Part shown: one piece after another, positions 17,317 to 25,297 of the stretch | Layout of the letters: each line of letters starts with the position of its first letter | How positions within the stretch are numbered: the stretch's first letter is position 1 | Source: Clostridia bacterium | GTDB taxonomy: Bacteria > Bacillota > Clostridia > Oscillospirales > UBA644 | NCBI GenBank assembly: GCA_017427285.1 | Contig: JAFRTE010000010.1 | Coordinates: forward strand, 1-48,775 | DNA: 48,775 bases | Direction: 5' to 3' | Notes under the pieces: model-generated | Database searches by the model: none | What the model was told of the DNA's origin: nothing | The model's input: the letters and a program-made list of their open reading frames with translations, nothing else | Position numbers and translations under genes: made by a program

Positions 17317-18028
17317 TTCCGGCGCCTCCTTCGAGTCTCAATAGCGTGTCTTCAATGCTTTCGCCCTCCGCCGAGTATTTTTTTATAAAATCCTCTTTTG
17401 CCGTTGCCGCAGCAATTCGTCCTTTTGATATATAAATAATATCGTCCGCGCATTTTTCTATATCCGAAATAATATGCGTTGAAAAAAATACCGCCGCGCC
17501 GTCGTTTTTCAGCTCTCTGAAAGTTTCCAGCAGCTCGTTTCTCGAAAACGGGTCAAGCCCGCTCGTCGGCTCGTCAAGTATAAGTATCTCCGCTTTGTGC
17601 GAAAGCGCAAGAGCGAGATTCAGCTTAACCTTCATCCCCTCGGAAAGCTCGGTCGGCGTTTTGTTTTCGTCAAGCTCGAATAATTGCGTATATCTGCGAT
17701 ACGCTTCTTCGTCCCATGTATCGTAAAACCTTTTTACCGTGTCCGCGATGTCTTTTATCTTCTTCCTCGGGTACCAGCTTACCGTCCCCGACGAATAACC
17801 CGTCCTTATCTTTATCTCTTTCTCGTTTTCTTTAAGCGGCAGCCCGAAAAATTCGACGCTTCCGCCGTCCGTGTGTATTAAATTAAGCATCGCCTTTACC
17901 GTCGTTGTTTTTCCTGCGCCGTTTCTGCCTATAAACCCGGCAATTCTTCCCTTTTCAAGCCCGAAAGATACGTCTTTCAGCTCAAACGACGGATATTTTT
18001 TGCAAATTCCCTTTATTTCGGCTATCAT
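17309..18028 (-). CDS. ABC transporter ATP-binding protein (YtrB/BcrA-like)
   Basis: A 239-residue ATPase of an ABC-2 exporter. Walker A is GFIGRNGAGKTTT, the signature motif is LSEGMKVKLNLALAL, Walker B is ILILDEPTSGLDP, and the switch histidine is in FFSTHIISDIEKC. The start MIAEIKGICKKYP at 18028 is preceded by GGAGG at a good distance; the upstream ATG at 18091 lies beyond the ribosome site and adds a non-conserved leader. It is the first gene of the operon with the permease, the XRE-AbrB regulator, the AlkD-like gene and the GNAT gene. Confidence 0.92.
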   Translation of the reverse strand: MIAEIKGICKKYPSFELKDVSFGLEKGRIAGFIGRNGAGKTTTVKAMLNLIHTDGGSVEFFGLPLKENEKEIKIRTGYSSGTVSWYPRKKIKDIADTVKRFYDTWDEEAYRRYTQLFELDENKTPTELSEGMKVKLNLALALSHKAEILILDEPTSGLDPFSRNELLETFRELKNDGAAVFFSTHIISDIEKCADDIIYISKGRIAAATAKEDFIKKYSAEGESIEDTLLRLEGGAGNE

Positions 18029-18134
18029 ATCAACATCCTCCGAAAATATCTTTGATATTGATATTATACCCTTGTTCTCTTTTTTTTTCAACCAACTTAT
18101 AATAACTGTTTTGCAGAATTATTGTTAACTTCGG

Positions 18135-18157
18135 TTGCGTATATTATATACACGCAA
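18135..18157. promoter_or_regulatory. Palindromic operator candidate overlapping the -10 box
   Basis: An inverted repeat with perfect six-base arms (TTGCGT at 18135-18140 and ACGCAA at 18152-18157) brackets the -10 element of the minus-strand operon promoter. Position and symmetry fit a repressor site, plausibly for the operon's own XRE-AbrB protein. Confidence 0.55.
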
Positions 18158-18171
18158 ATTCTTTTTGTCAA
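18143..18171 (-). promoter_or_regulatory. Promoter of the ABC exporter operon
   Basis: On the minus strand TTGACA (18166-18171) and TATAAT (18143-18148) are 17 bases apart, a perfect consensus, about 115 bases before the ATPase start. Confidence 0.88.
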
Positions 18172-18194
18172 TAGCTTTGTAAGTTTAAAGGACA

Positions 18195-18220
18195 AAAGAC
18201 CGCCTTTGTAGGCGGTCTTT
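18195..18220 (-). terminator. Terminator of solute-binding-like lipoprotein 1
   Basis: A ten-base GC-containing perfect stem (18195-18204 with 18211-18220) lies just 3' of the lipoprotein gene on its strand, followed there by a short T run. Confidence 0.8.
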
Positions 18221-18234
18221 ATCGTGTTCATTTA

Positions 18235-19662
18235 TTATTCGTGAAACATCTCCTCAAGATCGTAAAGCGTCTGATATGCGGGCAGCAGATACTTTGTTGC
18301 GTTTTCATAGTCTGCGTTTTCGTAGCTCTGCATACCTCTCGTTATACCGTTGCCGGGGAACTGATCGAACATCGTTGAAAAGCTGTGATAGTGGTCGTGA
18401 TAGTAAACGTGGTTGTCTTTCGTCATTTCAACGAAGAATTCCGCGTCACGTCTGTCGCTGAAATAGTTCTTATGCATGTAATCTATCATGCTTTCTTCCG
18501 TTTCGTATCCCTCAAACGGTTCGTAGATCTTATCGAGCACCAGAGCCGATACTTCGGGGTCTTTTGCCGTCAAAGGAATACACATCGTAAAGTCTGCCGA
18601 CGAATAAGACGTTTTGTAGTCGTTCTGACCGTTCGCATTCGGACCTACCGGTACCGGAAGCACCGCGAAATTGTCCGTGCGGTATGCAAGTGAATCGGTC
18701 GTTGAAAAGATCTGCCATGAGCTTATTACCGACATTACCGTTTCACCGTCTGCGACCATTCTTAGATTGTCGTCGCCCGAACCGTTGCTCATAACGTTTG
18801 ACGTCGTAGCTCCGAAAAACCATTCGTATGCCTGATTGTATGCTTCTACTGCGGACGGCATGAAATATCCGAGCGTGTACGAGCCGTTGTCGTTAAAATA
18901 AAATACTTCCGTTCCGTTGCTCATCGCAAGCTCTCTCGAAAAACCGCCGAAGCCCGAAGCAAGCGAATATACGCGTTCGTTCGTCGTCTGATTTATATAC
19001 GAATAATTGTTAATCGCGTGGTCAAATGTCGTCCAGTTCCATTCCGAGTTTTCAAAATAGTCCCTCGGGTCTGTTTCCTGTATGCTTGATATGCAGTCTT
19101 CGTTTACAACGATGAGCACGTCTATCGAGTTTGCAAGACGCATCGGATGCGCAGCGGGAAGCACTCCGTATATGCCGCCGTTAAACATCGTTGAAACGAG
19201 CATATATTTGTTGCCCCATTTGGACTCGTCAAAAACGTCCATATTTTCAAGCGTTGCGAGGTCTATAAAAGCGTTAGCTCTTACGTAGTTTACAAGAAAA
19301 AACGATTCTTCCGTTATAAAGTCAAATACGTATATTCCCGCTACTGCGGAATTGTATGCGACCTCGCCCGATCTTCCTACGGGATTAAACTGAATGTCGC
19401 AGTTGTATTTGCTCTTTACGTCGTTCAGTCTCTGTCTTGCAAGATCGCCGAATTCAGTATTGTTCGTATAGCTCAGCGTTGAATCTGCGCCTTCGAAGAA
19501 ATAGTCCTGCACTATGCCCATTATCAGCGTCTGGCCTTTAAGGTCTACCGCAGAGTCTGTTGCCGAACTGTCGTATTCCGGCACTATCTCTTCGGGTGCG
19601 GCGCACGAAACGCAAATAAGAAAAAGCACAGCGCATAAAAATGCGGAAATAATTCTTTTCAT
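18235..19662 (-). CDS. Solute-binding-like lipoprotein, paralogue 1 of 5
   Basis: A 475-residue predicted lipoprotein: charged start MKRI, hydrophobic core, then the lipobox cysteine in CVSCAAP (Cys20). The mature part follows a plan shared with four other proteins in this window: VPEYD linker, TLIMGIVQDYFFEGADS, FGDLARQRLNDVKSKYNC, ESKWGNKYM, GGIYGVLPAAHPM, TDPRDYFEN then WNWTTFDHA, IYEPFEGYETEESMIDYM and SDRRDAEFF. The overall length and organisation fit type-1 extracellular solute-binding proteins of ABC sugar importers, but no permease or ATPase gene is adjacent. Paralogue 4 (32496) is the closest by eye (both share DYFFEG and KYNC). It has its own promoter and terminator. Confidence 0.75.
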   Translation of the reverse strand: MKRIISAFLCAVLFLICVSCAAPEEIVPEYDSSATDSAVDLKGQTLIMGIVQDYFFEGADSTLSYTNNTEFGDLARQRLNDVKSKYNCDIQFNPVGRSGEVAYNSAVAGIYVFDFITEESFFLVNYVRANAFIDLATLENMDVFDESKWGNKYMLVSTMFNGGIYGVLPAAHPMRLANSIDVLIVVNEDCISSIQETDPRDYFENSEWNWTTFDHAINNYSYINQTTNERVYSLASGFGGFSRELAMSNGTEVFYFNDNGSYTLGYFMPSAVEAYNQAYEWFFGATTSNVMSNGSGDDNLRMVADGETVMSVISSWQIFSTTDSLAYRTDNFAVLPVPVGPNANGQNDYKTSYSSADFTMCIPLTAKDPEVSALVLDKIYEPFEGYETEESMIDYMHKNYFSDRRDAEFFVEMTKDNHVYYHDHYHSFSTMFDQFPGNGITRGMQSYENADYENATKYLLPAYQTLYDLEEMFHE

Positions 19663-19693
19663 ATTTTTTCTCCGTTTCTTTTGTTATATCTGC

Positions 19694-19722
19694 ATTATAA
19701 ACCATTTTTCTTTAAATGTCAA
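19694..19722 (-). promoter_or_regulatory. Promoter of solute-binding-like lipoprotein 1
   Basis: Minus-strand TTGACA (19717-19722) and TATAAT (19694-19699) with 17-base spacing, about 30 bases before the start; GGAG precedes the ATG. Confidence 0.88.
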
Positions 19723-19764
19723 TAATAAACTTTGTTTTTTTCTTGCGATCACCGCAAATTTCTC

Positions 19765-19793
19765 TTGACAATCCTGCTGTTGTGTGATATATT
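19765..19793 (+). promoter_or_regulatory. Promoter of the modular surface protein
   Basis: TTGACA (19765-19770) and TATATT (19788-19793) with 17-base spacing lie about 70 bases upstream of the ATG at 19865, divergent from the lipoprotein promoter. Confidence 0.8.
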
Positions 19794-19864
19794 ATATTTG
19801 GATTATAATCTGAATATTTCATTTAACCTTTATCAATATAGATCTGTGAAAGGCGGAAAACTGT

Positions 19865-22800
19865 ATGAATAAAAAAATCGTGATATCTGTTGTTTTGACC
19901 GTGTGCCTTCTGTTTGGCATTCTGCCGCTTTCCTTCTCTGCGGAAGAGGCGACCGTTGACGGCATAATATATGAGTATGACCTCGACGGCACCGAAGCTG
20001 CCGTTGCCGACCAACGAGGACAGGCCCGCGGCGATATCGTTATTCCCGAAAAAGTTTCAATCGGCGGTAAAGACTATACCGTAACGGCCATAGAAGATTA
20101 TGCGTTTATGTACTGCCAAAATCTTTTAACCGTCAGCATCCCTTCTACCTTAACAAGTATAGGTGAAAGGGCTTTTATGGACTGTTTTAGGCTTTCCGCA
20201 ATCACCGTGGACGCAGCCAACTCGTCGTTTGCTTCAACCGACGGGATCCTTTTTACAAAAAACGGCGATATTCTTATCTGCTATCCCGTAGATAAAGAAG
20301 GCGAAACGTATGAAATTCCCGACACGGTAAAAACCGTTTCGGATTCTGCGTTTTACGATTGCCAAAATCTTAAAAGCGTCAAATTCCCTTCTTGCGTAAA
20401 ATCGGTCGAAGAAAGAGCATTCTACGGATGTCAATTACTTAACGAAATCACTCTCGAAGAAGGTCTTGAAAAAATCGGCAACTATGCTTTCTCTGAATGT
20501 GGACTTCTCACATCATTGCTCCTTCCCTCTACAGTAAAGAGCATAGGCAAGTTTGCGTTTAATTCTTCCGCCAAACTTAAATCCCTGTATTTTACGGGTT
20601 CAAAAGAGTCGTGGAACAAGGTAGAAAAAGGTGAGTACTGGAATCTGCAAACTCAGCTCGGCGATGACCCCGCCGTAAAGCAGATAACTTTTAAAGTTGC
20701 AAACGGCTCCTGGGATGACGGCACTACCGCCGATATAATAATCACCGTTATCGGCGACAAGGCAGTCCTTACAGAAAAAGTCCTTCCCGCCGTCGGCAAA
20801 AAACCGTCGGAAAACTGTTCCGCAGGCGAATGGAATCAAGATCCCCTTAATACAGATCTTACCGACGGCATGACCTTTACATATTCATATAAGACTCAAT
20901 GTACCGTAACCGTAACCGCCTACCCCCCCGAAGGCGGCACCGTTTCCGGCGGCGGCACTTTCTCCGAAGGTGAATCGGTCACCGTTACCGCAACCCCCGC
21001 CGAGGGATATATATTCATCGGATGGAAAAATGAAGACGGAGTTTTCGTCTCTATAGATTCCGGTACTTTTATCCTTGAAAAAGACCGAGATCTCGTTGCT
21101 TCCTTCGTAAAAACCCGTGTTAAATTCAGCACTGTTGATAACTCGGAAATCGCTCTCTCCGGCGCACATCTTCAAATCCTTGACAGCAACGGAAATGTCG
21201 TTGCAGAATGGGATTCAACCTACGATCCCCGTGAAATTCAGGGTCTTAAAGTCGGCGAAGAATACACCCTTCGCGAAACCGCTGCTCCCGAAGGATATAC
21301 CGTTGCAGCAGGCATAACATTTTCTTTTGACAAAAACGGCAATGTTACAACATCAGGCACACTGTCGGGTATGATACTTATTCTTCTTAAACACGAAAAA
21401 ACTTCCGTTAAGATCAGCGTTGTTGATTCCACATCGGGCGAAGAAATTGAAGGCGCAACCGTTCGTGTCATCGACAGCGAGGGAAATGTCGTTGATGAAT
21501 GGAGTTCCAACAAAGAAGCCCACGAAATTCAGGGTCTAAAAGTCGGCGAGGAATACACGATTAAGGAAACGGTTGCTCCCGAAGGATATACCGACGCAAC
21601 GGTAACATCGTTTACCATTGGCGAAAACGGCAATATAACGCCAACCGGATCCGTAACCGAAGACGGCGTTCTTCTCGTAGAAAACGCGAAAACGTTTGTT
21701 AAAATCAGCGTTGTAGATAATGAAAGCGGCGAAGAAATCGAAGGCGCTACTGTTCAGATACTCGACAGTGAAGGAGATGTAATCGACGAATGGGTTTCTG
21801 CAACCGACCCTCACGAAACTCAGGGTCTTAAAGTCGGTGAGGACTATACTCTCCGCGAAATGGTTGTTCCGGACGGATACATAATTGCAACAGATACAAC
21901 TTTTTCTATTGACGGGAAAGGCAAAATAACATCAACCGGATCTATGACCGACGACGGAACTCTTCTCGTTGAAAACGCAAAAACATCCGTCTCCTTTATC
22001 GTAAAAGACGCTGACGGCAACCCCGTTGAGGGCGCTGCGCTTGCAATTCTTGACAGTAACGGAAATACAGTGGAAGATTGGACTTCTGTAACCGAAGCTC
22101 ATACTGTGGAAGGTCTTAAAACAGGGGAAACATACACGCTTCATCAGAAATCCGCTCCCGAAAACTATTCCGCGGCAGACGATGAAACGTTTACAATATC
22201 ATCAGACGGCAAACTCACAACCGACGCTGCGGTTGAAAGCGGTGTAATCGTTTTAACAAACGAAATCGAAACCGCAAAAGTTACCCTGACTGTATCTCCC
22301 ACCGAGGGCGGCGCCGCAGCGGGCGGCGGAACGTATGCTGTCAACGACTCCGTAACCGTTACCGCAACCGTAAACGACCTTTATGTGTTCGAGGGCTGGT
22401 ATAGCGGAGACGAAAAGCTTTCCGAAGACCTTGAATATACTTTTGATATTAAAGCTGATATCGCTCTTACCGCAAAATTCCGCGAAAAGACCGAATATAC
22501 CGTAATCTGGCTTAACGGCGACGGCAAGGAGCTTGACAGAAAAACTTACCGTGAAGGCGAAGACGAACCTACAACAAATAAAAAGCCCGTTAAGAAGGAA
22601 GACGCAAACAACTATTACAATTTCGTCCGCTGGAACAAAGGATCAGTAGAAGGAAATACAAAAACATATAAACCTTTGTTCAGCATTCTCGAAAAAGTAG
22701 ACTGCACGGTGATCTGGTTAAACGGCGACGGCAAAGTCCTTGATACAAAAACATACAAGATGTTCTCTGCCGAACCCAAAACGACCAAAAAAGCCGTAAA

Positions 22801-23680
22801 AGCCGAAGACTCCGATTACAGATACGTCTTCCGCGGCTGGGATAAGGGCACTGTTTCTCCGGGCGGCACAAAGAAAACCTATACTCCGCTCTTTACCGCA
22901 ATTCCGAAAACAACGTATTATGTTGAATGGCTAAACTACGACGGCACTATACTTGATAAAAAGTCGTATAAAGAAGGACAGTCCGAACCGAAGACGTCAA
23001 AGATCCCCACAATGCCCGACGACGAAAGATATATATATACTTTCGAAAAATGGTCAAACGGCGTAACTGTAGGCAAAACAAAAACGTATTCGCCGCTCTT
23101 TAAGTCCACCGCAAAAACGGTATATACCGTAGATATCCTTGATGAAAACGGAAAGATAACCGAAACGCTGACGTTTACCGAAGGAAAAACGGAGCCGAAG
23201 CCGAAATCAACGCCCGAAAAAGCCGAAGACGATAAATATACTTACGTTTTCGATAAATGGGAGAGGACGGCAAGCGGAACGAAGATAACGTATAAGCCAA
23301 TTTTCAAAGCCGTTGCAAAACCCGAACCGGAGCCCGAAAAACCCGCAGCGAAAGAGTATGTGATCTTTTGGCTCAACGGCGACGGCACGATTCTTGAAGC
23401 GTCAACGTACAAAGACGGCGACGATATCCCGTCAACCGATAAAAAACCCGTAAAAGCAGAAGACGAAGCGTTCACGTATGCGTTTATCGCATGGACGCAG
23501 TCGGTAAACGGAGATATAATAACCTTTACCCCCGTATTTACCCCGTATCAGAAGCCGATTCCCAACCCCGAAACTTCTGACGGCGGCACGGTAATAATCC
23601 TTGCCGTACTCCTGGTTGTTTCTCTCGCTGTTGCGCTTATCCTTATTTTCGGCAAAAAACGCGGCGAAAATGATAAATAA
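19865..23680 (+). CDS. Large modular cell-surface protein (LRR, InlB-like and SpaA-like repeats, sorting signal)
   Basis: A 1271-residue secreted, wall-anchored protein. A signal peptide (1-25) is followed by BspA/LRR_5-type leucine-rich repeats (about 60-250; motifs IEDYAFMYCQNLLTVSIP, VEERAFYGCQLL). Then come a glycine-rich InlB-like module (about 345-415), four SpaA/prealbumin-like domains (about 418-800), a second InlB-like module (805-873) and five modules starting with forms of VIWLNGDG (about 877-1225). The C terminus has NPETSD (1234-1239), a hydrophobic segment and KKRGENDK, a noncanonical sortase signal of the kind seen in gut Clostridia. GAAAGGCGG precedes the start. Probable role: adhesion to host or glycans. 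No catalytic domain is seen. Confidence 0.88.
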   Translation: MNKKIVISVVLTVCLLFGILPLSFSAEEATVDGIIYEYDLDGTEAAVADQRGQARGDIVIPEKVSIGGKDYTVTAIEDYAFMYCQNLLTVSIPSTLTSIGERAFMDCFRLSAITVDAANSSFASTDGILFTKNGDILICYPVDKEGETYEIPDTVKTVSDSAFYDCQNLKSVKFPSCVKSVEERAFYGCQLLNEITLEEGLEKIGNYAFSECGLLTSLLLPSTVKSIGKFAFNSSAKLKSLYFTGSKESWNKVEKGEYWNLQTQLGDDPAVKQITFKVANGSWDDGTTADIIITVIGDKAVLTEKVLPAVGKKPSENCSAGEWNQDPLNTDLTDGMTFTYSYKTQCTVTVTAYPPEGGTVSGGGTFSEGESVTVTATPAEGYIFIGWKNEDGVFVSIDSGTFILEKDRDLVASFVKTRVKFSTVDNSEIALSGAHLQILDSNGNVVAEWDSTYDPREIQGLKVGEEYTLRETAAPEGYTVAAGITFSFDKNGNVTTSGTLSGMILILLKHEKTSVKISVVDSTSGEEIEGATVRVIDSEGNVVDEWSSNKEAHEIQGLKVGEEYTIKETVAPEGYTDATVTSFTIGENGNITPTGSVTEDGVLLVENAKTFVKISVVDNESGEEIEGATVQILDSEGDVIDEWVSATDPHETQGLKVGEDYTLREMVVPDGYIIATDTTFSIDGKGKITSTGSMTDDGTLLVENAKTSVSFIVKDADGNPVEGAALAILDSNGNTVEDWTSVTEAHTVEGLKTGETYTLHQKSAPENYSAADDETFTISSDGKLTTDAAVESGVIVLTNEIETAKVTLTVSPTEGGAAAGGGTYAVNDSVTVTATVNDLYVFEGWYSGDEKLSEDLEYTFDIKADIALTAKFREKTEYTVIWLNGDGKELDRKTYREGEDEPTTNKKPVKKEDANNYYNFVRWNKGSVEGNTKTYKPLFSILEKVDCTVIWLNGDGKVLDTKTYKMFSAEPKTTKKAVKAEDSDYRYVFRGWDKGTVSPGGTKKTYTPLFTAIPKTTYYVEWLNYDGTILDKKSYKEGQSEPKTSKIPTMPDDERYIYTFEKWSNGVTVGKTKTYSPLFKSTAKTVYTVDILDENGKITETLTFTEGKTEPKPKSTPEKAEDDKYTYVFDKWERTASGTKITYKPIFKAVAKPEPEPEKPAAKEYVIFWLNGDGTILEASTYKDGDDIPSTDKKPVKAEDEAFTYAFIAWTQSVNGDIITFTPVFTPYQKPIPNPETSDGGTVIILAVLLVVSLAVALILIFGKKRGENDK
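21116..22264 (+). repeat. Four tandem SpaA-like (prealbumin-fold) domain repeats
   Basis: Four in-frame copies of about 280-290 bases (near 21116, 21401, 21692 and 21986) encode the pattern V.ISVVD..SGEEIEGA, then ILDS.G.V..EW, then GLKVGE.YTLRE and APEGY. Copies 2 and 3 are nearest; copy 4 is most divergent. This unit structure is a likely substrate for repeat-number variation. Confidence 0.8.
22493..23560 (+). repeat. Five tandem YTVIWLNGDG-type modules
   Basis: Five copies of about 65-75 codons begin with forms of V-I-W-L-N-G-D-G, continue with LD.KTYKEG..EP.T.KKP.KAED and end with FRGWDKG...KTYTPLF. They resemble the Listeria-Bacteroides type repeat family. The fourth copy has diverged to VDILDENGK. 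Confidence 0.75.
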
Positions 23681-23695
23681 ATAATTAAAACAGTA

Positions 23696-23723
23696 AATTC
23701 CCCGTGCAATCGCACGGGGAATT
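23696..23723. terminator. Bidirectional terminator between surface protein and MscS gene
   Basis: A 12-base perfect stem (23696-23707 with 23712-23723) with loop AATC lies between two converging genes. T runs on either side are weak. Confidence 0.75.
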
Positions 23724-23742
23724 GTCATATTGTCAGAAAACT

Positions 23743-24570
23743 TTAATCTTCTTCTTTTTCGTTTACTATTCTTACCGCAATTCTTTCTTCCGGATCGTCT
23801 ATTCCGTTTTCGCTCAGCGCCTTGCTGCAGTTTTCTATAAGATCAAAATAAACGTCCCAGTATTTTTCCGTATCGCACCACGCTCTTACAGTAAAAATCA
23901 AAGTATCGTCATCGACAGCCGAAAGACGGGCAAACGAGTCGGGCTCTTCCAAAACGCCTTCCGTGTTTCTTGCCGCCTCTATAAGCACGGGTTTTACCGT
24001 ATCCTGATCGATATCGTTCGTGATCTTAAAATCAAGATCGATCCTACGCTTCTTTTCGGCCGTGAGATTAGTGATGTTTGAATTCATCAGCTCGCCGTTA
24101 GGCACAAACACGACCTTATTGTCAAGCGTCAGCAGTTTTGTGTAAAAAATGCTTATGTCCTTAACAACGCCTTCCGCGTCCGTCGCATGGATATAGTCGC
24201 CTATGCGGAACGGTTTGAAAATCAGTATCAGAAATCCGCCTGCAAGATTTGCAAGCGAACCCTGAAACGCAAGGCCTACAGCCAGTCCGCCAGAAGCGAT
24301 AAGCGCGGCTACGCTCGTCATCGGCACGCCGAGTATCTCGATAAGCCCTACAAGCAAAATAAGATAAAGAAGTATTTTTACTATTTTTGATATTACTGTT
24401 TTTACCGTATCGTCAAACTTCGATTTTTCAAGGTTTTTATTAACGATTTTCGTTATCAGCTTTATCAGCAAAAGCCCTACAACTGCAACCGCTATCGCAA
24501 GCAGTACCTTGCCGCCCGAAGTCGTACCGATTTCGATTGATTTTGCAATAAATTCGTCCATGCCGTCCAT
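23743..24570 (-). CDS. Small-conductance mechanosensitive channel (MscS family)
   Basis: A 275-residue channel with three N-terminal membrane helices (about 19-40, 62-85, 88-112). The pore helix is ALIASGGLAVGLAFQGSLANLAGG with the Gly/Ala-rich pattern of MscS TM3, followed by IFKPFRIGDYI and the beta domain FVPNGELMNSNITNLT. Length matches E. coli MscS. It releases solutes on hypo-osmotic shock. AAGGAG precedes the ATG at 24570; a second ATG is at 24561. It may be co-transcribed with the DIP1984 gene upstream. The acidic C terminus is ordinary. Confidence 0.93.
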   Translation of the reverse strand: MDGMDEFIAKSIEIGTTSGGKVLLAIAVAVVGLLLIKLITKIVNKNLEKSKFDDTVKTVISKIVKILLYLILLVGLIEILGVPMTSVAALIASGGLAVGLAFQGSLANLAGGFLILIFKPFRIGDYIHATDAEGVVKDISIFYTKLLTLDNKVVFVPNGELMNSNITNLTAEKKRRIDLDFKITNDIDQDTVKPVLIEAARNTEGVLEEPDSFARLSAVDDDTLIFTVRAWCDTEKYWDVYFDLIENCSKALSENGIDDPEERIAVRIVNEKEED

Positions 24571-24679
24571 GCTTTCAGCTCCTTATCTTTAATTTTTTTA
24601 AATCCCCGTTCCCGCCCTCGTCTTTCCGTCGACAATAGGTTTTAACGATACTCTTTAAATGTACATGTGTAACATTACT

Positions 24680-24725
24680 GGGCATACGCAGTAAAATGGA
24701 GATTCGAACTCCGAAATATGCGCCC
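24680..24725 (-). other. tRNA T-arm-like hairpin inside an imperfect outer stem
   Basis: The minus strand holds GGAGTTCGAATCTCC (24698-24712), a perfect match to a tRNA T-stem-loop consensus. Around it TATGCCC and GGG-CG-CATA can pair as an outer stem with a two-base bulge. No acceptor, D or anticodon arms could be fitted, so it is not a normal tRNA. It may be a tRNA remnant or structured 3' UTR. Confidence 0.35.
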
Positions 24726-24802
24726 TTACATATTGCACCGCTTACAGTTCATTCTCAACTGCGGGAGATCATGTCCGCCCGGCAAGACTACCAACGGTTT
24801 TT

Positions 24803-25255
24803 TCAGATCAGTTCGGTCGTCCAGTTTAAGCTTTGTATCAGCTCGTCCGTCTCTCTCAGCTCTTTGGCGAGATCGTCCGCTTCTTTTCTCAGCTCCGCAA
24901 CCTCGACAGTGCTGTTTATTTTTATTTCCGTTTTTGAGTATCTGTTTACTCTTGCGCTCGCTTCGTCAAGAAAACTTCTCAGTATCTTTACACGCTCTTT
25001 CAGACAGTCTCTTTTCGCGATCATGTCTGCAATGCTTCTGCCGTTGTATTTCGTTTCGTTATTCGTCCTGTTTATACGCGCAATAAGCTCTTCAAGTCTC
25101 TTAAAAGCGTCGTTCAGCTCGTCAAGAAGCTCATACGGATTTTCGTCCGGCGCGTCGCCTTCCTGAACTTTCGCGTTTATGTTCAGTCTCGCCGACAGTC
25201 CCGCAATTTTGCGCTGTATTTCCGCTCTTTCGGAAAGCGCAGTTGCAAGTTTCAT
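24803..25255 (-). CDS. DIP1984 family protein (coiled-coil, function unclear)
   Basis: A 150-residue, highly charged helical protein matching the DIP1984 family (sometimes labelled septicolysin). Landmarks are MKLATALSERAEIQRKIAGL, NAKVQEGDAPDENPYELL, IARINRTNNETKYNGRSIAD, VNRYSKTEIKINSTVEVAEL and the C-terminal SLNWTTEL. The helices suggest an antiparallel coiled coil in the cytoplasm; there is no signal peptide. Biological role in the family is not established to my knowledge. It lies 42 bases downstream of the GH3 gene in the same direction and could share its transcript. Confidence 0.85.
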   Translation of the reverse strand: MKLATALSERAEIQRKIAGLSARLNINAKVQEGDAPDENPYELLDELNDAFKRLEELIARINRTNNETKYNGRSIADMIAKRDCLKERVKILRSFLDEASARVNRYSKTEIKINSTVEVAELRKEADDLAKELRETDELIQSLNWTTELI

Positions 25256-25297
25256 ATAATATCAGTCCTTTCTTTTAAAAAATCGTTGATTATTTGA

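Noticed and set aside
24680..24725. A complete tRNA gene
   Set aside because: Only a T-arm fits; acceptor, D and anticodon arms could not be found on either side.
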